This document shows, one piece after another, positions 9,779 through 18,714 of a DNA stretch of 64,000 nt. A model generated the notes under the pieces. It was given only the letters and a program-made list of their open reading frames with translations. It ran no database searches and had not been told where the DNA came from. Source of the stretch: JALYQB01 sp035640155. Lineage in GTDB: Bacteria > Actinomycetota > Actinomycetes > Mycobacteriales > Pseudonocardiaceae. Numbering within the stretch: position 1 is the first letter of the stretch; each line of letters starts with the position of its first letter. Location: NCBI GenBank assembly GCA_035640155.1, contig DASQWR010000032.1, forward strand, positions 1 through 64,000. Reading direction: 5' to 3'. The translations under genes and the position numbers were made by a program.

Positions 9779-11175
9779 CCGACGACGGGTTGATCAACGG
9801 TATCACCGATGCGCTGCGCGACTGGCTCCCCGAGCAGCGCTGGTTCGCCGGAAAGGACCGCCCGGTCCTCGCCGTGACCCCGGTGCACACCGCGGTGCTC
9901 GGCGGCGGCGACCCGCAGCTCGTGCTGGCCGTGGTCGTCGTGGACCAGGGTGACGGGCACCGCGAGCGCTACCAGCTGCTGCTGGGCATGCGCCGCGACA
10001 TCCCCGAGCACCTGGGCCACGCCTGGGTCGCGGCGGGGGGTGACCGAGTGGTCTACCAGGCCATCCACGACCAGGAGCTCACCGCGCTGCTGCTGACCCT
10101 GATGCGTGACGGCAAGGAGGTGGACGGGGTCCGCTTCGCCACCGAACCGGGTGTCGTGCTCGACGCCGGCCTACGTTCCCGCCCGGTCGGCGCCGAGCAG
10201 TCGAACACCTCGCTGGTGTACGGACAGCACTACATCCTCAAGCTGTTCCGCAAGCTGGCCGCCGGGCGCAACCCCGACCTGGAGCTGCACCGCGCCCTCG
10301 CCGAGGTCGGATGCACCCACATCGCCGTCCCGCTGGGCAGCATCGAGGGCGAGCTGGACGGCGACACCGTGACCTACGCGATGCTCACCGACTTCTTCCC
10401 CAACACCGCCGACGGCTGGGCGATGGCCACAGCGAGCGTCCGCGACCTGCTCGCCGAGAGCGTCTCGGGCACCGGCGACCCCCCGCACCCCAACGAGGTC
10501 GGTGGAGACTTCGCCTCCGAAGCGCATCGGCTGGGCCAAGCCGTGGCGACGGTGCATGCCGACCTCGCCCGCGCCCTCGGACGCTCCGAGGCCGAGGAAG
10601 GCCACCTCGAGCGGCTCGCGGACGCCATGCACCGGCGTCTCGAGGCAGTCCGCGCCGCGGTGCCCGAGCTGGCCGAACATGCGGAGGCGGTGCGCTCCGC
10701 ATTCGACGACCTCCGGGAGGTCTCCCACCCGGTGCTCCTGCAGCGGATCCACGGGGACCTGCACCTCGGACAGGTGCTGCGCAGCGTCACCGGCTGGGTG
10801 CTCATCGACTTCGAGGGCGAGCCGGCCACTCCGCTGACCGAGCGCAGGGCTCCGGCATCGCCGCTGCGGGACGTGGCGGGCATGCTGCGCTCGTTCGACT
10901 ATGCGGCCGATCACATTCCGTTCGGGGACGCCGACCCGCAGCAGCACGCCGCGGTGGCCCGGGAGTGGGCACTGCACAACCGGGACGCCTTCTGCGACGG
11001 CTACGCGGAGATCACCGACGACCCCCGGGAGCAGGCCGTGCTGCTGCGGGCCCTCGAGCTTGACAAGGCCGTCTACGAGGTTGCCTACGAGCACGGCAAT
11101 CGGCCGGCGTGGCTCCCCATCCCGCTGGCGTCCATCGCGAGGATCGCCGCCGCCGCGGGCGCGGGGGACCGCTGA
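9775..11175 (+). CDS. mak: Maltokinase Mak (Pep2)
   Basis: This 466-residue kinase phosphorylates maltose with ATP to maltose-1-phosphate, the GlgE substrate. The N-terminal cap domain has WLPEQRWFAGKDRPV, typical of actinobacterial Pep2. The aminoglycoside-phosphotransferase-like catalytic part contains RIHGDLHLGQVL (catalytic Asp) and WVLIDFEGEPATPL (metal-binding Asp), followed by SPLRDVAGMLRSFDYAA. The GTG at 9775 overlaps the treS stop by 4 bp and has GGGAGG 4 nt upstream; a GTG at 9763 would add four residues. It is the last gene of the glgE-treS-mak operon. trpS reads toward it with a 19-bp gap. Confidence 0.95.
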
Positions 11176-11194
11176 GGGAACCCGCAAAGGTAGG

Positions 11195-12208
11195 TCAGAT
11201 TCCGATGGTTCGGCGCACCTGCTCGAGCACCGCCGTCGCGCGCTTGCGGGCCTTCTCGGCACCGGCCGCGAGCACCTCGTCCAGCTCGCTCTCGGGCTGC
11301 ATCAACGCGTCATACCGTTCCCGCATGGGCGCCAACAGCTCGGCGAGCACCTCGTACAGCCGGTCCTTCACCTCACCCCAGCCGAGGCCCCCGGCCTCCA
11401 GCTCACGGCGGGTCTGCCCGACGACATCGGCGGAGCCGAAGTGCGCCAGCAACTGGAAGACCGAGGAGCGGTCGGGATCCTTCGGTGCTTCCACCGGGGT
11501 GCTGTCGGTCGGAATCCGCCGCACGAGCTTCTTCAGCTGGTTCTCCGGCACGAAGAGCGGGATGGTGTTGTCGTAGGACTTGCTCATCTTGCGGCCATCG
11601 AGACCGGGCAACGTCTGGCCCGTATCGCTCTGCGGGACGAGCGCGGCAGGCATCTTGAGGCGGTAGTCCCGGCCGTAGACGTGGTTGAACGATCCGGCGA
11701 TGTCCGCGGCGATCTCAACGTGCTGTACCTGGTCCTTGCCCACCGGCACGACGTCGGCCTCCATGATGAGGATGTCGACCGCCATCAGGATCGGATAGTT
11801 GTACAGACCCATGTTGACGCCGGCGTCGTCGTCGTCACCGGCGGCGCGGTTCAGATCTCGGGCCGCCTTGTAGGAATGTGCCCGGTTCATCAGGCCCTTG
11901 CCGGTCAGGCACGCCAGCACCCAGGTCAGCTCGAAGGTCTCCGGGACGTCGGACTGGCGGTAGAACGTGGTGCGGTCCGGGTCCAACCCGGCGGCGAGCC
12001 AGCTCGCGGCGACCGAGCGGGTGTAGTGGCGGAGGAGCTTCGGATCGCGGAGGGTCGTCAGCGCATGGTAGTCGGCGATGAAGTAGATGCCCTCATAGTC
12101 GCGAACCAGTTCGAGCGCCGGCTTGATCGCGCCGATGTAGTTGCCGAGGTGCGGCTCACCGGTGGCCTTGATGCCCGTCAACGAGACCTTCGACGCTCCT
12201 GCTGCCAT
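11195..12208 (-). CDS. trpS: Tryptophanyl-tRNA synthetase
   Basis: This 337-residue class I synthetase charges tRNA-Trp. The HIGH-type motif is GEPHLGNYIGAI (residues 18-29) and the KMSKS loop is intact in GRKMSKSYDNTIP. GLYNYPILMAVDIL and KDQVQHVEIAADIA are characteristic of bacterial TrpRS. The frame stays open far upstream, but family length and a TAGACT box 8 nt before the ATG at 12208 place the start there. It interrupts the alpha-glucan cluster, lying between mak and glgB on the other strand. Housekeeping function is secure. Confidence 0.96.
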   Translation of the reverse strand: MAAGASKVSLTGIKATGEPHLGNYIGAIKPALELVRDYEGIYFIADYHALTTLRDPKLLRHYTRSVAASWLAAGLDPDRTTFYRQSDVPETFELTWVLACLTGKGLMNRAHSYKAARDLNRAAGDDDDAGVNMGLYNYPILMAVDILIMEADVVPVGKDQVQHVEIAADIAGSFNHVYGRDYRLKMPAALVPQSDTGQTLPGLDGRKMSKSYDNTIPLFVPENQLKKLVRRIPTDSTPVEAPKDPDRSSVFQLLAHFGSADVVGQTRRELEAGGLGWGEVKDRLYEVLAELLAPMRERYDALMQPESELDEVLAAGAEKARKRATAVLEQVRRTIGI

Positions 12209-12216
12209 GGGGTCCG

Positions 12217-12222
12217 AGTCTA
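12217..12222 (-). promoter_or_regulatory. Candidate -10 box of trpS (leaderless)
   Basis: TAGACT on the minus strand is 8 nt before the ATG, with no Shine-Dalgarno between. It supports the chosen start over the long upstream extension of the frame. Confidence 0.45.
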
Positions 12223-12367
12223 ACGCCGCGTCGCGATGCCACCCTCGCCGCCGGGGAGGCGCACGGCACCTCATGGTTGGCAAGCTGTGACAGAGTTTGC
12301 ACGGTGAGTAGTTGTCAGTTCCCGCCAGATCAACCGAATGGACCAGAATGGTGGCGTCGATGATCGG

Positions 12368-12373
12368 TACGGT
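12368..12373 (+). promoter_or_regulatory. Candidate -10 box of the broken GGDEF-EAL gene
   Basis: TACGGT on the plus strand lies 34 nt before an ATG at 12408 that carries GGAGCGGAG. The box is inside a small inverted repeat (GGTACG, 5-nt loop, CGTACC). An 8-bp inverted repeat GTTGTCAG/CTGACAAC (12311-12318 and 12382-12389) flanks the region. Confidence 0.3.
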
Positions 12374-12407
12374 TGTCGTACCTGACAACGACACGACCGG
12401 AGCGGAG

Positions 12408-13846
12408 ATGAGTTCTACCCGCGCAGCCGAGTCGGACCGGACACCGAGCACATGGTCGAGGACATCACCGAGCTGCAGCTGCTGACCGAGCGGCTGAACC
12501 ACCAGGCACTGCACGACGTGCAGACCGGTCTGCCGAACCGGCAGCACTTCGTCTCCCACCTCGATGACGTGCACGAGCTGTTCGAGCCTTCGGACGTCGT
12601 CACCCTGCTGCACCTCGATCTGGACGGCTTCTCGGTGACCAACGAGGGGCTGGGACACCGTTTCGGTGATCGGCTGCTGGACGCGGTGGCCAGGCGACTG
12701 GAGTCCGTGGTCGCCGGCCGGCAGGCGATGGTCGCCCGGCTCGGCGACGACGAGTATGCGATCTTGCTCAAGCCCGGGGATCCGGTACCGGACATCGGCG
12801 CCTTGGTCGAGACCATCAACACCGAGCTTGCCGAGCCGGTTTACCTGGACACGATCGGGATGGCGGCCACCGCGAACATCGGCGTCGTGCAGCGGCGGAT
12901 CGGCGACACCGAGCCGTCCGAGCTGCTGCGCGACGCCAGTGCCACGCTGCGCCGGTTGCGGGGCCGGGGCAAGCGGCAGTGGGCGATGTTCGATGCAGAC
13001 ACCGACGCCGCCGAGCGTGCGGAGCTCCGGCTGGCCGCGGCAATGCCAGGTGCCCTGGAAACCGGCGAGCTGCGAGTGTGCTACCAGCCTGTGGTGGTGC
13101 TGGAGAGCGGCCGGCTGATGGGGGTCGAGGCGGTGTTGAGCTGGCAGCACCCGCAGCTCGGCACGATGTCCCACGAGCGGTGCGTTCAGGTCGCGGAGCA
13201 GACCGGAGTGGTGCATGCGGTCGGGCAGTGGCTGCTGCACACCGCAGCGGAGGCGGCCCGGTCGTGGCGGCAGCGGCTGGGCGATGGGGTGCCGCCGCTG
13301 GTGGTCAACCTCACCCCCTCCCAGGCGCAGGACCCCGACCTGGTGGCCAAGGTCAGGGCAGTGCTGACCCAGACCGGCCTGCGGCCGGCCGAGCTGGAGC
13401 TGCGGGCACCGATTTCAGCGATGCGCACGCTCACCGGCGTGCTGGCCGGCGAGGCTGGTGAGCACGCCGAGGACAATCTGCGGGTGCTCGCCGAGCTGGG
13501 TGTCCGTGCGGGCCTGCACGACTTCGGCGGCGGAATCGGCGCGCTGCGCTGCCTGGCCGAGCTACCGGTGCGCACGGTGCAGGTAGCCCGACCGGTGTCC
13601 CAGCAGGTGGCCGACGATCCGACCCGGCTGCTGTCCCAGGCGGTGCACGCCCTGGTCCACATCGTGCGCGGCGCCGGGATCAACGTGATCGCCTTCCCGG
13701 TGGACAACGGGGAGCAGGCTGCGTGCTGGCGGTGGGTGGGTGCGGACTGGGCGGTGGGCGCACTGTTCGGCCAGCCGAGCCCGCCACCGGTCATCGAGCT
13801 GCTGCTCGATGCGGAGGTCATCAGCCCAGACGGAGCAAGGACGTGA
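12408..13846 (+). pseudogene. N-terminally disrupted, degenerate GGDEF-EAL gene
   Basis: The readable part (ATG 12452, 464 residues) begins at the end of a PAS-like domain (MVEDITELQLLTERLNHQALHD), then a GGDEF-like domain (GLPNR..., signature changed to RLGDDEYAIL) and an EAL-like domain (signature changed to GVEAVLSWQHP; LELRAP in place of LELTE; DFGGG in place of DDFG). Diguanylate cyclase and c-di-GMP phosphodiesterase activity are therefore unlikely. ATG 12408 has a good ribosome site and promoter but reads MSSTRAAESDRTPS out of frame and stops at 12485, whereas the frame of the body has no start codon before 12452. The simplest reading is an internal deletion removing the sensor N terminus. 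Translation from 12452 has only a weak site; a sequencing frameshift is the alternative. Confidence 0.6.
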
Positions 13847-13857
13847 GGGGCGACTCA

Positions 13858-14724
13858 GTGGCAACCGACGTGGCGAGCGGCTGGAGGCTGGCCCAGGACG
13901 CACTTCGCGACGAGGTTCGTCGAGTGACGACCCTGTTGCGATCCATCCGTGATCCGGCAGCTCCCGCGGTGGGAGGATGGAACCTCGCTGAGACCGCCAT
14001 GCATCTCTCGCAGGTCTGGCTGGTCGCACCCGGACTGGCGAGACGGGATCTCTCCGGCATCTACGAGGTGATGCCCAGCCTCGCCGGCACGGCCGGCGAC
14101 TCGCTGATCCGGGACATCTGGGAGCTGGCCGACGTGACCAACCTCGGCGTGCGGTCCGACGACGAGCGTGACTGCAGCGTGTTGGCCGACCGTATCGAGG
14201 CCAGGGCGCAGGAGTACTTCGACGAGTGCGCGAGAAGTACCGCCGACGAACTACGTCCCTGGCTGGTCGAGGGCTCCACCGCCCGCCTCTCGACCTTGAC
14301 CTGCTACCTGCTGAACGAGACCCTCGTACATGGTTACGACATCGCCCGGGCCGACAAGCGCGGGTGGCAGATCGAGCCGTCCCATGCGGCCATGGTGCTG
14401 GCAGGGTTCATCGTGCCCGTCATGCAGGCGCTCGACCCCCGGGCGTTGGTGAGTGACAGGGCAGCCGGTGTCCGGGCCTGCTACGACCTCCGCATCCGGG
14501 GAGGAAGCCGGTTCCGATTCGTCTTCGACGACAGGACGCTTCGGGTCGACGAGCCGTCGTCCCGGAGGGTCGACTGCCACATCTCGGCCGACCCCGTGGC
14601 GTTCCTCATGGTGGTCTGGGGCCGCCAGAGCCAGTGGAAGGCGATCGCCAGGGGCCGGCTGACGGCCTGGGGCCGCAAGCCGTGGCTGGGGCCGCGATTG
14701 AGAGCCTTGCTCCGCAACCCCTGA
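13858..14724 (+). CDS. DinB / mycothiol-dependent isomerase-like protein with SCP2-like C terminus
   Basis: This 288-residue protein has an N-terminal helical bundle of the maleylpyruvate isomerase/DinB type: GWNLAETAMHLSQVW (a metal-ligand-type His), then LNETLVHGYDIARA with the second His. The C-terminal part (about residues 185-280) with RFRFVFDDRTLRVDE and CHISADPVAFLMVVWGR resembles SCP2 sterol-carrier-like domains attached to these proteins. Members use mycothiol in actinobacteria, but the reaction here is unknown. Two GTG starts are possible: 13843, overlapping the preceding stop by 4 bp with GGAG 7 nt upstream, and 13858 with GAGGGG 7 nt upstream; I use the second. The gene probably shares the transcript of the broken GGDEF-EAL gene. 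Confidence 0.7.
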   Translation: MATDVASGWRLAQDALRDEVRRVTTLLRSIRDPAAPAVGGWNLAETAMHLSQVWLVAPGLARRDLSGIYEVMPSLAGTAGDSLIRDIWELADVTNLGVRSDDERDCSVLADRIEARAQEYFDECARSTADELRPWLVEGSTARLSTLTCYLLNETLVHGYDIARADKRGWQIEPSHAAMVLAGFIVPVMQALDPRALVSDRAAGVRACYDLRIRGGSRFRFVFDDRTLRVDEPSSRRVDCHISADPVAFLMVVWGRQSQWKAIARGRLTAWGRKPWLGPRLRALLRNP

Positions 14725-14757
14725 CGATCATGCATGCTCGGTCTGCTCACCACCGGG

Positions 14758-14787
14758 GGCGACCGGCTCCATACCGGTCTGGTCGCC
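14758..14787 (+). terminator. Candidate hairpin terminator after the DinB-like gene
   Basis: GGCGACC (14758-14764) pairs with GGTCGCC (14781-14787) around a 16-nt loop that can itself pair (ACCGG/CCGGT). It starts 33 nt after the stop codon. There is no T-run, so it is a weak intrinsic terminator at best. The 225-nt gap before glgB holds nothing else recognisable apart from the glgB ribosome site. Confidence 0.35.
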
Positions 14788-14949
14788 GTGGATTCCGTAC
14801 CGACAGCTCATCCTCGCACTGAGTGAGTACCGCCTTGCCCTGAACCGGGTGGTCGGGCACCCGGCCTGTGACCGGAGCCCGGGGAGGCGAGACGGTGCGA
14901 TCAACGACAGACTGGGTAGCCGAACCCGGACGGATGGAGGACCACTACC

Positions 14950-17217
14950 GTGCCCGCGGCCGACCGCGACCATGACATCCGGGCCAGCGCCGCGCCGGTG
15001 TCAGGCCCGGCCACACCCGACGACGCGCCCGCTCCCGCTGCCACCTCGGCGCCCGAGCCCGACGACGTCCGCCGGCTGCTGGTCGGCGCGCATCACGCCC
15101 CGCACTCGGTGCTCGGGGCGCATCCGCACCCCGACGGCACCGTGGTGCGGGTGCTGAAGCCCGAGGCCGACGAGGTCGACGTGCTGCGCGACGGTACCGA
15201 GCACCGGCTGACCCGCACCCCGGAGGGGCTGTTCCACGGCGTCGTGCCCGGCCCGGCCGCCGACTACCGGTTACGGGTGCGGCACGGCGACCACGTGGAG
15301 ACCACCGACGACCCGTACCGGTGGTTGCCCACGCTCGGCGAGGTCGACCTGCATCTGATCGGTGAGGGCCGCCACGAGCGGCTCTGGGACGTCCTCGGCG
15401 CGCATCCGCGCTGCTACCCCACCGCGGGTGGCGACGTCTCCGGCACCTCGTTCGCCGTGTGGGCACCCAATGCTCGCGGGGTGCGGGTGTGTGGTGACTT
15501 CGACGGGTGGTCCGGGGTCGCCACCCCACTGCGCTCGCTGGGTTCCTCCGGGGTGTGGGAGGTGTTCCTTCCGGACGTAGGGCCGGGGACCCGCTACAAG
15601 TTCCGGATGCTCGGGGCGGACGGCTCCTGGCACGAGAAGGCCGATCCGGTCGCGTTCGGCACCGAGATCCCGCCGAACACCGCCTCGGTGGTGAGCACCT
15701 CGGAGCACACCTGGGCCGACCCGGACTGGCTGATCCAGCGGGAGCGCACCGACTGGACCCGCGAGCCGGTGAGCGTCTACGAGGTGCACCTCGGCTCCTG
15801 GCGGCAGGGCCTGGGGTACCGGGAGCTCGCGCACGAGCTCGTCGAGCACGTGGCGGCTACCGGCTTCACGCATGTCGAGCTGCTCCCGGTCGCCGAGCAT
15901 CCGTTCGGAGGGTCCTGGGGCTACCAGGTGACCTCCTACTACGCACCGAGCGCGCGGTTCGGGTCCCCGGACGACTTCCGGGCCTTCGTCGACGTCCTGC
16001 ACGGCGCAGGCATCGGTGTGATCGTCGACTGGGTGCCGGCGCACTTCCCGCGGGACTCCTGGGCGCTGGCGAACTTCGACGGCTCACCACTCTACGAACA
16101 CCCGGACCCGCGCCGCGGCGCCCAGCCAGACTGGGGCACGCTGGTCTTCGACTTCGGCCGCAGCGAGGTGCGCAACTTCCTGGTGGCCAACGCGCTGTAC
16201 TGGATCGAGGAGTTCCACATCGACGGCCTGCGGGTCGACGCCGTCGCCTCGATGCTCTACCTCGACTACTCCCGCAAGCCGGGCGAGTGGCTGCCCAACG
16301 TCCACGGCGGGCGGGAGAACCTCGATGCAGTGGCCTTCCTGCAGGAGGTGAACGCCACCGTCGGCAAGCGGCATCCGGGCGTGATGATGATCGCCGAGGA
16401 GTCCACCGCGTGGCCCGGCGTCACCCGCCCGACGCACCTGGGCGGGCTCGGCTTCGGGTTCAAGTGGAACATGGGCTGGATGCACGACACGCTCGACTAC
16501 GCCGGGCGGGATCCGGTGCACCGCGCCTACCACCACAACCAGCTGACCTTCTCGCTGGTGTACGCGTGGAGCGAGCACTACGTGCTGCCGCTCTCGCACG
16601 ACGAGGTGGTGCACGGCAAGGGCTCGCTGTGGACCCGGATGCCCGGGGACGAGTGGAACAAGGCCGCGAACCTGCGCGCCCTGCTGGCGTACATGTGGGC
16701 GCACCCCGGCAAGCAGCTGCTGTTCATGGGCGGGGAGTTCGGCCAGCCGTCGGAGTGGTCGGAGAGCCGGTCGCTGGAGTGGGGCCTGGTGCACCACCCG
16801 CTGCACGGCGGGGTGCTGCGGATGGTCGGCGACCTCAACGCCGCCTACCGCGCTCATCCCGCGCTCTACACCCGCGACACCTCGCCGGAGGGCTTCGAGT
16901 GGATCGACGCCAACGACGCGGCGGGCAACGTGCTGAGCTTCGTGCGGCGCGGCGACGACGGATCGGTGCTGGCGTGCATCGCGAACTTCTCCGGTGCCCC
17001 GCACGAGGGCTACCAGGTGGGACTTCCTGTCGCCGGGAGGTGGCGTGAGGTGCTCAACACCGACTCCTCGCGCTACGGCGGGTCCGACGTCGGCAACCTC
17101 GGGGAGATTCGCGCGACCGGGGACCCCTGGCACGGCCGTCCCGCCTCAACGGTGCTCCGGCTGCCGCCCGCGGGGGTGCTGTGGCTGGCGGCCATCGGGG
17201 AAGCATCGCCGGGATGA
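14950..17217 (+). CDS. glgB: 1,4-alpha-glucan branching enzyme GlgB
   Basis: GlgB, 755 residues, GH13_9, makes alpha-1,6 branches in the glucan extended by GlgE. The extended N terminus contains an extra carbohydrate-binding-like module, then CBM48 (TSFAVWAPNARGVRVCGDFDGW) and the catalytic barrel. YEVHLGSWRQGLGYREL, nucleophile Asp430 in GLRVDAVASMLYLDYS, acid/base Glu483 in MMIAEESTAWP and LPLSHDEVVHGKGSL are all intact. The GTG start has GGAGGACC about 10 nt upstream. Its first about 40 residues are Ala/Pro-rich and probably disordered. In this genome glgB is parted from glgE-treS-mak by three unrelated genes. Confidence 0.96.
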   Translation: MPAADRDHDIRASAAPVSGPATPDDAPAPAATSAPEPDDVRRLLVGAHHAPHSVLGAHPHPDGTVVRVLKPEADEVDVLRDGTEHRLTRTPEGLFHGVVPGPAADYRLRVRHGDHVETTDDPYRWLPTLGEVDLHLIGEGRHERLWDVLGAHPRCYPTAGGDVSGTSFAVWAPNARGVRVCGDFDGWSGVATPLRSLGSSGVWEVFLPDVGPGTRYKFRMLGADGSWHEKADPVAFGTEIPPNTASVVSTSEHTWADPDWLIQRERTDWTREPVSVYEVHLGSWRQGLGYRELAHELVEHVAATGFTHVELLPVAEHPFGGSWGYQVTSYYAPSARFGSPDDFRAFVDVLHGAGIGVIVDWVPAHFPRDSWALANFDGSPLYEHPDPRRGAQPDWGTLVFDFGRSEVRNFLVANALYWIEEFHIDGLRVDAVASMLYLDYSRKPGEWLPNVHGGRENLDAVAFLQEVNATVGKRHPGVMMIAEESTAWPGVTRPTHLGGLGFGFKWNMGWMHDTLDYAGRDPVHRAYHHNQLTFSLVYAWSEHYVLPLSHDEVVHGKGSLWTRMPGDEWNKAANLRALLAYMWAHPGKQLLFMGGEFGQPSEWSESRSLEWGLVHHPLHGGVLRMVGDLNAAYRAHPALYTRDTSPEGFEWIDANDAAGNVLSFVRRGDDGSVLACIANFSGAPHEGYQVGLPVAGRWREVLNTDSSRYGGSDVGNLGEIRATGDPWHGRPASTVLRLPPAGVLWLAAIGEASPG

Positions 17218-17229
17218 AAAGCTGAGCCG

Positions 17230-18681
17230 GTGCCGGCTCTCCACCCGTCGCCGCGACGCCTCGCCGCGCTGCTCCTCGCCGTCGTCGCGCTCGCCGTTGT
17301 CGCGCTGCCAGGCTGCACCCGGGAGATCCCGGGGTTCGCCGGCCAGCTGGCCCGACTGAGCCCGGACGCGGTGGCCGGCCTGCCGGTTGTCGACGGCCCG
17401 AGCGGCCTCCGGGGCGGCGTCGCTCGGGCCGTGCTGCCGGTGGACGGCGGAGACGGCGGCAGCATCGACGGGCTCGCCGTGAACGCGGTCGCCGACCTGC
17501 AGGACTACTGGGCCGTGCGGTTCCCGGCCGACTTCGGCGCGGTGTTCACCCCGCTGCAGCAGTTGGTGTCCTACGACTCCGGCCGGCCGTCCCGGCAACT
17601 CTGTGGTGCTGACACCGCCGCTGTGGCCAATGCCTTCTACTGCCCGTCCGAGGACACCATCGCCTGGGACCGTGGGGAGCTGCTGCCCTCCCTGCAGGAG
17701 ACGTTCGGGCCGATGGCGGTCGTGATGGTGCTCGCGCACGAGCTGGGGCATGCGGTGCAGACCCGGCTGGCGCTGCTGGACTCCTCCGCCCCGACCATCG
17801 TCTTCGAACAGCAGGCCGACTGCTTCACCGGGGCCTTCTTCCGGCATGTCGCTGAGGGCGGCTCGGCGCACTTCACGCTGTCCACCGGGGACGGGCTGGG
17901 TGGCGTCCTGGCGTCGGTGTTCGCGCTGCGTGACCCAGTGGGTGGCGTGCTGGTCGACCCCACCGCGCACGGCACTGCGTTCGACCGGGTAGCCGCCTTC
18001 CAGTTCGGGTTCTCCGACGGCCCGAGCCGGTGTGCGGAGATCGACCTGCCCGAGGTGCAGGAGCGGGCGACCGAGCTGGGCTTCGCGGACAGCGACGACG
18101 CGGCGAACGAGGGCAACCTGGAGATCACCGAGGGCAACGTCCGGCTGATCGAGCAGAGCCTGCGCTCGGCGTTCGCGGACACCGGGGCACCGCCCCCGGC
18201 GTTGGTCTTCGGCGCCGTCGCCTGCCGGGACGCCGAGCTGACCTCCCCGGCGTCCTACTGCCCCGCCACCGACAGCGTTTCCGTCGAGCTCGACGAGCTG
18301 GCCGAGATCGGGGCCGCGCCGAGCAGCAGCGGCGGTGGGCTCGGCGACTTCGCGGCGTTCGCCGTGGTCGCCTCCCGGTACGTGCTGGCGGTGCAGCAGG
18401 CGGTCGGGCTGCCGCTGGACGGCGACCTCGCCGGCCTGCGCACCGCGTGCCTGGTGGGCGCCTGGTCGGGCGTGCTGCTGGAGACCCCCTACGGCAACCG
18501 CAACCCGATCGACGATCCACCGCTGCGGATCTCCTCCGGCGATCTCGACGAGGCGGTGTCCGAGCTGCTGGCAGGCGGGCTGATCGCCGGAGATGTCGAC
18601 GGAGTCGCGGTGGGGTCCCGGTTCGCTCGGGTGGACGCGTTCCGGATCGGCTTCCTCGAGGGCTCTGCCCCCTGCTCCTGA
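17230..18681 (+). CDS. Putative neutral zinc metallopeptidase lipoprotein
   Basis: This 483-residue exported protein has a signal peptide ending in lipobox LPGC (Cys29). The zinc site is HELGH (His170, Glu171, His174), with FEQQADCFTG 20 residues later giving the likely third ligand Glu193. This arrangement is seen in the YpfJ/neutral zinc metallopeptidase family. Four or more Cys outside the core may form disulfides on the cell surface. The C-terminal half (from about 300) looks like a degenerate second copy: FGAVACRDAELTSPASYCPATDSVSVELDEL mirrors the earlier CGADTAAVANAFYCPSEDTIAWDRGEL but lacks HEXXH. The GTG start lies 12 nt after glgB, so it may be cotranscribed. Substrate unknown. Confidence 0.78.
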   Translation: MPALHPSPRRLAALLLAVVALAVVALPGCTREIPGFAGQLARLSPDAVAGLPVVDGPSGLRGGVARAVLPVDGGDGGSIDGLAVNAVADLQDYWAVRFPADFGAVFTPLQQLVSYDSGRPSRQLCGADTAAVANAFYCPSEDTIAWDRGELLPSLQETFGPMAVVMVLAHELGHAVQTRLALLDSSAPTIVFEQQADCFTGAFFRHVAEGGSAHFTLSTGDGLGGVLASVFALRDPVGGVLVDPTAHGTAFDRVAAFQFGFSDGPSRCAEIDLPEVQERATELGFADSDDAANEGNLEITEGNVRLIEQSLRSAFADTGAPPPALVFGAVACRDAELTSPASYCPATDSVSVELDELAEIGAAPSSSGGGLGDFAAFAVVASRYVLAVQQAVGLPLDGDLAGLRTACLVGAWSGVLLETPYGNRNPIDDPPLRISSGDLDEAVSELLAGGLIAGDVDGVAVGSRFARVDAFRIGFLEGSAPCS

Positions 18682-18687
18682 CGGGGG

Positions 18688-18714
18688 CAGTACAGGGCCG
18701 CTCAGTACAGGGCC
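18688..18714. repeat. Two direct copies of a 12-bp sequence at the end of the thioredoxin-TPR gene
   Basis: CAGTACAGGGCC occurs at 18688-18699 and 18703-18714, a 15-bp period. One copy encodes the last codons of the downstream gene and the other lies just past its stop, a small local duplication. Confidence 0.6.

Noticed and set aside
12209..13240. N-terminal extension of trpS by more than 300 residues
   Set aside because: It would run antisense through the GGDEF-EAL body, lacks family likeness, and TrpRS length fits the ATG at 12208.
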